Shown here in pieces: positions 36,409 through 43,700 of a stretch of DNA of 64,000 nucleotides. Numbering within the stretch: the first letter of the stretch is position 1; each line of letters starts with the position of its first letter. The notes under the pieces were generated by a model. It saw nothing but the letters and a program-made list of their open reading frames with translations, ran no database searches and was not told the DNA's origin. This DNA is from Chamaesiphon minutus PCC 6605 (lineage in GTDB: Bacteria; Cyanobacteriota; Cyanobacteriia; Cyanobacteriales; Chamaesiphonaceae): the NCBI RefSeq assembly GCF_000317145.1, contig NC_019697.1, positions 2,108,001-2,172,000 of the forward strand, in the 5' to 3' direction. A program made the translations under genes and the position numbers.

Positions 36409-36648
36409 ATGTGCGATCGACAAAAAGTAAGTTGTGCCAATTGTCTTTACGGGAATTACTGGCACGAGCCAGATAATTACGACGCTCCTGAAGAGTTTGG
36501 CTTTGACTGTAGCTATCCAGCTCTTGGATCGAAGTTAGCTCGAAATCTGCGAACCGATTGGAATATTGATGATGAAGATCTTGCCGCAGAATGTCTGGAT
36601 TATCTGCCGGAAACCATTACGTCTCCAGCATCATCAGCCTCAGTTTAG
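36409..36648 (+). CDS. Cys-containing hypothetical protein, 79 aa
   Basis: It begins MCDRQKVSCANCLYGNYWHE and contains CANC, FDCSYP and AAECLDYL, so it has four or more cysteines that could bind a metal, though the spacing is not a standard zinc ribbon. The tail is Ser/Ala-rich. Not recognised. It has its own terminator. Confidence 0.5.
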   Translation: MCDRQKVSCANCLYGNYWHEPDNYDAPEEFGFDCSYPALGSKLARNLRTDWNIDDEDLAAECLDYLPETITSPASSASV

Positions 36649-36676
36649 TAGATTATTAGTTCAAATTACCACCAAG

Positions 36677-36713
36677 CAAGCACCAGCTCTTAACTGCCGT
36701 TGGTGCTTGTTTT
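36677..36713 (+). terminator. Rho-independent terminator
   Basis: CAAGCACCA (36677-36685) pairs with TGGTGCTTG (36701-36709), followed by TTTTG. It closes the 36409 gene. Confidence 0.7.
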
Positions 36714-36755
36714 GTTCGCCTATTACTAATTAGTCCCCACTATCGATTAAAAGTT

Positions 36756-37172
36756 ATGACTAAAGATATTGACTGGCAAGTTTGTACTGGATTACTGACT
36801 CGGTGCTATCGCAATCTTAACACAGGGCATATGTCGTTAACTCAGCAAATTAATAAGTCATGGATACTCGTCGGGCACGCTGATAATTTAGTTATTAACT
36901 ATCCACACTTTTATGTCTCCGAGCGCGGACGACAACGGGTTTTAAAGGATAAGCGTAAAAATGTTCATGCCTACTGCGAAGGTGTCTTAGCTAGTGTCAG
37001 CTTGCCTGTTCTCCCACCTTTGAAGGAAATACATTATTGTCCCTACTCTCAATCCTATTTCTCATGGAAAGAGACAGGAACTCCCATTATTGCGGCAGAT
37101 CTAATTGTTGTAATCGACAATCAGGTGCTTTGTACGACTGATGTTCGACAACCTCAGTTATCACTATTTTAA
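36756..37172 (+). CDS. Hypothetical protein, 138 aa
   Basis: The protein has DIDWQVCTGLLTRCYRNLNT, SWILVGHADNLVINYPHFYV and LPPLKEIHYCPYSQSYFSWK, ending QPQLSLF. The QxxLxxF-like end (QPQLSLF) resembles a beta-clamp-binding peptide, but that is only a pattern match. Not otherwise recognised. Followed by a strong terminator. Confidence 0.5.
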   Translation: MTKDIDWQVCTGLLTRCYRNLNTGHMSLTQQINKSWILVGHADNLVINYPHFYVSERGRQRVLKDKRKNVHAYCEGVLASVSLPVLPPLKEIHYCPYSQSYFSWKETGTPIIAADLIVVIDNQVLCTTDVRQPQLSLF

Positions 37173-37287
37173 TCGATTATATGTACGAATTTTGGATTGG
37201 CTAGCATCAAACTAATGCTGGTAATAGCGGTACGAGGCACTTTGACAGGTGTTTAATCTCTGCCAATTATCCTGCTGTATGAATCTT

Positions 37288-37319
37288 GCCAGCAATTATC
37301 ACTAATTGCTGGCTTTTTT
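37288..37319 (+). terminator. Strong rho-independent terminator
   Basis: GCCAGCAATTA and TAATTGCTGGC form a perfect 11-bp stem around TCAC, followed by six T. Confidence 0.85.
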
Positions 37320-37350
37320 ATGCCCATTTATTATCATACTCATCAAATTT

Positions 37351-38442
37351 ATGACCGTTACTAATATCGATGGACAATTAACTCTAGATTTCTCCGTTCC
37401 TGCCAACTGTCCCCCACCTAATCCCAACTTAGCCGATAAGTTACAAAAGTTGGCTGCGGCGATGGACACAGCGATTTCATCCAAGCTAAGTCCTTCAATT
37501 TCCCACCAAAACATTACCGCCCGTCGTTCTCGTATTGCTGCCAGTATGCGGGAGGACGGACGACGGCTGCAACTTATCCAGAGTTGGTTGATGGGACTTG
37601 CCGTTCGACATCGCGACGGTACTTGCCCTACCCAGCTTTCCAAAATTAGCAACCGCAGTCATCTCGACTCCTTTGCCTCAATTTTCCATTGGCAAAAAGA
37701 AGGAGCCAAATCGCTCGAATATCTCTACACGGGGTTCGATCGCGGTGATGAAATCGCTCAAAGGTTGGGATCTATCGGCATCCATAGTGCTAACGATGCT
37801 CTAGCGGCGGTCGAACTATTAGAAAGTTTGGGCAATCCCGCCGATCGACAGATCGATCCGATTGGCGAACGGGTAGAGGCATTGCGACGCAAAGCGATCT
37901 ATCAACAGGTACCCGACTTCTACCCGACCCCAGGCGAAATTATCAGTCGAATGCTGCAACTAGCCAACGTCCAACCTCAACACCCCTGCCTCGACCCAGA
38001 GGGTGGAGCTGGCGATATTTGTGTTGCACTGCGAGACTTAGGAGTCGAAAACATCGACTGCTTCGAGTTGAATGCGGGTTTGGCTGAAGCTCTGACCCTA
38101 CTCGGCTTTGTGCCGCTGGGACGAGACTTTCTAACCGCCACCCCCCGCCCGATCTACGACCGGATCTTGATGAACCCGCCTTTTGGCGAGGATGCCTACA
38201 TCCAACACGTTCGCCATGCTTATGATTGGTTGGCTCCTGGCGGGGAGCTGGTTGCGGTGCTGCCGATCGAACATCCCAGTCGCATCAAAAAACGTCGCCA
38301 GTTTTCAGAATGGCTCGATTCACTTGAAGCCATTCGTTACCCCAATCCTTCAAAAGCCTTCACCAAAGGCGACCTGCCAAGGCAGCGCTTACGCTATCGA
38401 TATTGTGCAATCGAGACGCACCTAATTCACCTTTGTCGTTGA
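37351..38442 (+). CDS. Class I methyltransferase-like protein with NPPF motif, 363 aa
   Basis: I prefer ATG 37351 (MTVTNIDGQLTLDFSVPANC). An upstream ATG at 37306 lies in the terminator. The C-terminal half carries QVPDFYPTPGEIISRMLQLA, a SAM-binding-like motif LDPEGGAGDICVAL, IDCFELN and the adenine-methyltransferase motif DRILMNPPFGED. NPPF is typical of N6-adenine DNA methyltransferases. The glycine motif departs from the usual FxGxG form, so activity is not certain. The N-terminal about 170 residues are helical, perhaps for DNA contact. No restriction partner is adjacent, so it is a solitary enzyme. Confidence 0.75.
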   Translation: MTVTNIDGQLTLDFSVPANCPPPNPNLADKLQKLAAAMDTAISSKLSPSISHQNITARRSRIAASMREDGRRLQLIQSWLMGLAVRHRDGTCPTQLSKISNRSHLDSFASIFHWQKEGAKSLEYLYTGFDRGDEIAQRLGSIGIHSANDALAAVELLESLGNPADRQIDPIGERVEALRRKAIYQQVPDFYPTPGEIISRMLQLANVQPQHPCLDPEGGAGDICVALRDLGVENIDCFELNAGLAEALTLLGFVPLGRDFLTATPRPIYDRILMNPPFGEDAYIQHVRHAYDWLAPGGELVAVLPIEHPSRIKKRRQFSEWLDSLEAIRYPNPSKAFTKGDLPRQRLRYRYCAIETHLIHLCR

Positions 38443-38448
38443 GATCTC

Positions 38449-38667
38449 ATGCGAAACCCTTTCCAGTACAAAACCAGATTTGGCTTGTATCAAGCAACTA
38501 TTCGCGCGATGGACGAGCTATCGACAACTAAAAGAGCATGGTGGCTTCAGCAAGCTCTTTTTCATTGTGACAGAGATTTTCCCGATTTCTCTGTGCAATT
38601 AAGAGAACTAGTTTATAAACCTGCAACGTTGGATGACCTGACTCGATCGAATGAGATAAAGCATTAA
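38449..38667 (+). CDS. Hypothetical protein, 72 aa
   Basis: The gene starts 6 bp after the methyltransferase-like gene and may be co-transcribed. It encodes MRNPFQYKTRFGLYQATIRA, TTKRAWWLQQALFHCDRDFP and FSVQLRELVYKPATLDDL. Basic and helical. Not recognised. Confidence 0.5.
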   Translation: MRNPFQYKTRFGLYQATIRAMDELSTTKRAWWLQQALFHCDRDFPDFSVQLRELVYKPATLDDLTRSNEIKH

Positions 38668-38695
38668 TTTATTAGCACCTGGAAATTCAAAAAAC

Positions 38696-38734
38696 AAAGC
38701 CAATCCGTACACCAAAAATTTACAGGTTGGCTTT
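38696..38734 (+). terminator. Weak terminator-like hairpin
   Basis: AAAGCCAA (38696-38703) pairs with TTGGCTTT (38727-38734) around a 23-nt loop, ending ATTCG. The GCCAA...TTGGCTTT form follows the terminators of the neighbouring units. Confidence 0.5.
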
Positions 38735-38823
38735 ATTCGTACATTAATTGAGATTGCACCATGTATGCAGCAACAGCATAAATCTGTGTGGCGATCGAAA
38801 AGATCGAGCAGTTTCCAGGAAGT

Positions 38824-39180
38824 ATGGACTATACATTATTAATTGAAGCCCGATCTGAGCTGATAACCGCTCGAAATCTCCTTGAGAGCCGCTGGCAAAT
38901 CTGGAATTCGATCTATTGGAAGCGCAGTAATGCAGCAACTAAACGCAGTATTCAAGCTAAACTAGAGGGATTGGCTTTCGATGCTCTAACTGGGGTACTT
39001 AACGCCGGAAAACTTCTCAATCGATATGTAGACACGGTTGGTATTCTTGATGAAAATGCTCCGCTTTGGAGCGAAATTATTAACTGTTTGTCTAATGCCT
39101 ATCGCTGGATATCTAGAGATTATTACTATGATTGCTCGTGCAAACAGTTAAAATTGTCAATCGATCTAGAATCTACTTGA
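38824..39180 (+). CDS. Hypothetical helical protein, 118 aa
   Basis: ATG 38824 is preceded by CAGGAAGT. An alternative GTG at 38788 would add 12 residues. The protein is helical: LLIEARSELITARNLLESRW, KLEGLAFDALTGVLNAGKLL and WSEIINCLSNAYRWISRDYY. No family recognised. Confidence 0.5.
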   Translation: MDYTLLIEARSELITARNLLESRWQIWNSIYWKRSNAATKRSIQAKLEGLAFDALTGVLNAGKLLNRYVDTVGILDENAPLWSEIINCLSNAYRWISRDYYYDCSCKQLKLSIDLEST

Positions 39181-39381
39181 TTTATGCTTGTTCGACCCCA
39201 GACTAACCCACAAGCGGATTTTAAAGCAGCCCGAATCCGTTGACTCTTAGTCTGCCTTCGGCAATCTCCAGTTGCTCGAAAACGAAACCGATTAACATTA
39301 GAGGTTTCGGCTGGCAAAAACCGCAGCCTCCCCGAATAGGGGCACTGGTTTAGGTGGTAAGTCGATGCGCTGTTGGTTAAG

Positions 39382-39406
39382 TTAGTTTCAAGTAACTTGA
39401 AACTAA
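39382..39406. repeat. 25-bp palindrome related to those at 15.1-15.3 kb
   Basis: TTAGTTTCAAGT and ACTTGAAACTAA pair exactly around one A. The centre TTTCAAGTAACTTGAAA is similar to the TTCCAAGTAATTACTTGGAA core of the palindromes at 15091 and 15231, so the three may belong to one dispersed family. It lies in the gap upstream of the 39515 gene. Confidence 0.5.
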
Positions 39407-39514
39407 TTACATCGCTCAAACTCTTGTCTGGCATATTTCCCACAGCTCTCTTATGTACGATCGAACTCGCCGCGTTAAAATAAGTAGAGATCGATCTTAA
39501 TTCGCAAGGTAAGT

Positions 39515-39988
39515 ATGGGTGATGCTAAAAGACGGAAGTTGCTGTGCGATAGTTACCGCTTAGAACCGCACTGTTCCAAACAAACGATTGAAGTTGTTGG
39601 ACTTCCTGAAGCCTCCAAGCTCCGAATTTCCGGCGAACTTCAAAAATACTGGGCAACATTAGACCCCATTCCCTCAAAACGATTGCATAAGCTTATCGAT
39701 GTTGTTAAAGATAGTGGTGGGGGCGTGTGCGTGAATTTAATCGACGCTCACACTATTATTCCTCCCTCCGATCTGATTGCCAAAATTATCCCCAAAATTC
39801 CTGACTTATCTACGACGGCAACCGCTGAAATCGGTGAAATTTTAGCAAATTACGATCCCGAAACTGAACTTGTAGTGATTTCTTGCCTCCCCCCCGAACT
39901 TCCCCAATCGATCGCTACGCTCTTGTACGAACATACGGTTTTGTATGTCATTACTTATCAGTATAGCTTTGTTAATATCTATAATTGA
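39515..39988 (+). CDS. Hypothetical protein beginning MGDAKRRK, 157 aa
   Basis: The MGDAKRRKLL start occurs in many short bacterial proteins of unknown role. Later parts read LRISGELQKYWATLDPIPS, GGGVCVNLIDAHTIIPPSDL, and a strand ETELVVISCLPPELPQSI. It is not recognised further. AAGGTAAGT precedes the ATG. It is the last gene of the small-gene array. Confidence 0.55.
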   Translation: MGDAKRRKLLCDSYRLEPHCSKQTIEVVGLPEASKLRISGELQKYWATLDPIPSKRLHKLIDVVKDSGGGVCVNLIDAHTIIPPSDLIAKIIPKIPDLSTTATAEIGEILANYDPETELVVISCLPPELPQSIATLLYEHTVLYVITYQYSFVNIYN

Positions 39989-40487
39989 AATGTCGCGGTC
40001 GCTGACCCTGTGGCCCTGCGGGGCGGCTGGTTTTTGACTGATGACGCGGACTACTGCCTTAGCTCCGATGGAAATCACTAGTGTCCGCCTCATACAGTCA
40101 CCGCTTGCGCTAAAACCAGCTAGTAGCGTAACTTTATGGGGTCGGTACAGATTTGTTTTCTGAATCGAAAGTAAAAAATCTAAATGTTAAATCAGCAATG
40201 AGTTTGGTATATCGATGAAGGAACTATATAGCAAATATAAGTAGTTTTTCTGACCGATCGATTTAAGAGATTTAAATTAATATTGTCGATCGCGCTTGAT
40301 AAGTTTCAATAGTATTATGCTAAATTAAATAAAAATCGATAAGCTTGTGCCGACTTCAAGAGTAGGAAGATTAGCTTCTCTTTGGATCGATCGTTGTCCG
40401 AAGCCTATCATGTTTCATTTATAATAAAAAGAGTAATAACTAATTTAGTTATTACCCAAAACAAAAGTATTTCACTAATCATTGTAA
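39989..40487. other. Long non-coding gap
   Basis: About 500 bp without a convincing gene. A GC-rich hairpin with a T-run (around 40006-40036, CCCTGCGGGG then TTTTT) may end the 39515 transcript. The rest is AT-rich with several CGATCG-containing stretches. Short ORFs here lack credible composition. Confidence 0.5.
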
Positions 40488-40643
40488 ATGAAGCTACGTG
40501 GAGATCGAGTACCAGGTCGGAGCGGTACTCTTTGCCAACGCACCAAGAAGAAAAAGCTACAGAACGGACAGATCCAGGAATATCCGTTGGTAAGTGTCGA
40601 ACGTGACGCTCACAACGTCTTGCATTGGTTCTGGCATTATCAG
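40488..40643 (+). pseudogene. Fragment of a small plasmid protein
   Basis: The codons read RSGTLCQRTKKKKLQNGQIQ followed by EYPLVSVERDAHNVLHWFWH. This resembles the start of short basic proteins that I remember from cyanobacterial plasmids (RSGTLYQRTKKKKL...ERDPDNPxHWYW). The similarity ends after about 52 codons and the remainder is out of frame or missing, next to the 3' end of the oppositely oriented dnaB gene. Confidence 0.45.
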
Positions 40644-40716
40644 ATACTGAAAAGCTGCATGACTATTTGCATGATAACTTTGTCATTGTCTATGTATTCC
40701 ACAACGAGTTTTGCCT

Positions 40717-43700
40717 TCAATCCGCAACATTAGAAAATCTACCAATGCTGGGGTCGAATTTAACCTTGCAAGTGCCCACACTTCCATTCCGATTCTTACT
40801 GACGATAATCTCCATCACCCCTGGTTCCAAACTATCTGAATTGTAATATTCATCCCGATATAACAACAGTCCCAAAATTAAAGTCAGTGAAGGTGTCACC
40901 ACCCCCACTGCTCTCCAAAACCGTGCTTGCGCCTTTTAACGCACACGGCTCCTCAGTAAAACGGTTGTTGTCATCAATGCGTCATTACCAACATATCGTC
41001 TTGCCAGAACCAAGATTCAGGTTTAACTGGTGGCTTAGGCTCAACACTATTACAGTTGGATTTTGTGCCAGAACTGCCATCATTGACAGTTTTTGTGTCG
41101 TGACAATGCCGATGAAGTAATTGCCAATTTTCATATTTATCCTTTCCACCTTTCGATTTAGGGATGATGTGGTCAACTTCTAGCGAATCTCCATCTTTGA
41201 AGTAGTTCTTGCAATGAGCACACTTTCCCTTTTGTGTTTTCAGTAGATTTCCCACTTTAGTAGACACTTCAGGATGTTTACCCATTCTTGAACTCCAATA
41301 AACCCAATCTCCGTCATAAGGTGAGGAATTGCCTTTAACTTTGACATGTCGTTTGATTTCAATCGAATCATGCCGCACTAACTTGATTAGGTTGTTTCCT
41401 TCTAGGGTCGCAAATAACCAATTATTATTGTTAATACTTTTAAAGTATTTATGGCGAATCCATTTCTTACCTTTATTTGGATGACGGTGACTACCCCATT
41501 TAAAAAGTTTAAGAAAGACCAAAGAATAAATTTTACCGAAGACTTCCTTACTGTTGACTGTGCAGAAGTAATTACACCAACCTCTCACGATCGGATTGAG
41601 ACTATTGATTAGCCGAGATTGGCTTAATCCTCTTCGCTTATTTATTTCTTCTTTTAGCTTTTTATAGTGTCTTTTTTGACTTTCTATACTGGGTCTGATA
41701 ATAGTTTTATATCCCAATAACTTACCATTAGAGCTTTTTCCAGATGAATATTTTCCAACAGAAAATTGTCGGATGTTAAAGCCAAGGAAATTAAACCCTG
41801 CTTTTTCTCCATCTAAATCACTTAGACAGTGGGCAATTCTAGTTTTACTGGGTTTTAATTCCAATCCAATGTCACTTAACCATTCTTCTACTTCTTTTTT
41901 ACACTGATTAATAACTTTCAAATCTTCGTGAAGAATAACAAGTAGAGTCGCCCAGAGGAACCACCCCTCCAGGCGCTCGCAGAACCGGACGTGAACGTCT
42001 CCGCTCATCCGGCTCCTATTATCCAGCCGCCATATACAGCAATCCCCAGTGAGCAAACAGGTTCGGCTGTTTTCGCGCTATGCGTCTCAACCATTGTGCT
42101 GCCTGCCGCCGATGATTCCGTAGACGTTTGTATTTCCGCGTCGCCCACATGACTAGGCGACGTTCCAAGCATTTTAGGGTCGGGTATAGGGCTGACTTGT
42201 AGTAGCGACCATAGTAGTTAATCCAACCTCTAATGACTGGATTAAACATCCTGGCCAGGTCTTCTAACTTTTTATCGCTCCTTAATTGCCAGTCCCACTG
42301 GCGCGATGTCTTCCGAATCGCCTTAGCTGCCTGATTACTAATCGCTGGAGTAAAGTTGATGAAGTGTTTTCCCCATCGATTCTTTGACCTGCGAGGTCTA
42401 AATGTATACCCCAAAAAGTCAAAGCTGGTGAGGGGATATTCTTCCCGTCGGTCATCATCCTTGCAATAGACTATATTCGTCTTTTCTGGATGAAGTTCCA
42501 ACCCAACTTCCTTCATGCGCTCATTTAGGTCTTGCTTCAGCTTTTGCGCCTGGGCTTCGCTCTTACAGTGACACACCGCATCATCCGCATACCGCTCAAA
42601 TTGAATGTCCGGATTTTTCCGCTCCATCCACTTGTCGAATGCGTAATGCAAAAACAGATTCGCCAGCAATGGACTGGCAACTCCGCCTTGCGGTAGCCCT
42701 TTGTCTGGAAGTTGTTTGGTGCCATCTGGCATCTGAATCGGTGACTTTAGCCAGCGTTCGATGTACAGAATTACCCATTTCTCTTCCGTATGTACGCGCA
42801 CCGCCCGCATCATCAGCTCATGGTCGATGTTATCGAAAAAGCCTTTGATGTCTAGCTCTAGCACCCAGTTGCTTTTCCAGCAACGTTTTCGCGCCATTCC
42901 CACCGCATCTAATGCCGATTTTCCCGGTCGATAGCCATATGAATCTGGATGGAAGTGTTTTTCCAATTCCGGTTCCAATAAATCTTTGGCTACCATCTGG
43001 GCTACCCGATCTGACACAGTCGGAATTCCCAATGGCCTCATCCTGCCGTCTCCTTTTGGTATTTCTACCCGTAGAACCGGGGATGGAAAGTAGCTGCCAG
43101 ATGTCATCCGATTCCATAATTTGTAGAGGTTATCCGACAGATTCTCTTCAAACTTTTCGATCGTCTGTCCATCTACTCCAGCCGCTCCCTTGTTGGCTTT
43201 GACCCGTTTATATGCTTCCCAAACTTGGCGTTTGGTGATACTCAACGGCTTTGCTTGTTCCATTTGAATCCTCCCGATTTCCGGTTGTTCGATTTTTCCA
43301 AGCTGGACAATGCTTCCCCTTCGCTCCCATCCCATTACAGGATGTTCTTCGCTACTACGGGTCGCTCCGCCCCTGCCACCTGCATCGGTACTCTCACACT
43401 TATGGGGCTTCCACTTGTGTTTCTCCCTTATCATCAGGATGGCAGGTTCCCACGTTCCACATCAGAGCCTAGATCGAGTTCACGCCGTCTTCATGCCGGA
43501 GGCCATCTGGCCAGTAATCAGGTTGCTGCCAGACTAATCCCGAAGTAACGACTACCCCTCGGTTTTGACCTCATTCCTATGCTTTCGACACTTCATCAAC
43601 GGTTCACTCGCGTTCGTCTCCTCGATCCTTACCTGACAGAGTCTTGCTCTGCCTTTTCCGTAACGCTCACCACCTCGGCTCTTTACCGATGCAGCTTACG

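Noticed and set aside
40382-40606. 74-residue plus-strand ORF
   Set aside because: It shares DNA with the better-supported fragment at 40488 in another frame and has no credible composition.
40717-40908. Separate 63-residue gene on the minus strand
   Set aside because: From LILG onward it is exon 2 of dnaB. The preceding codons are intron 3' end.
43225-43548. Plus-strand ORFs over the inner intron
   Set aside because: They are antisense readings of the intron RNA and RT start.
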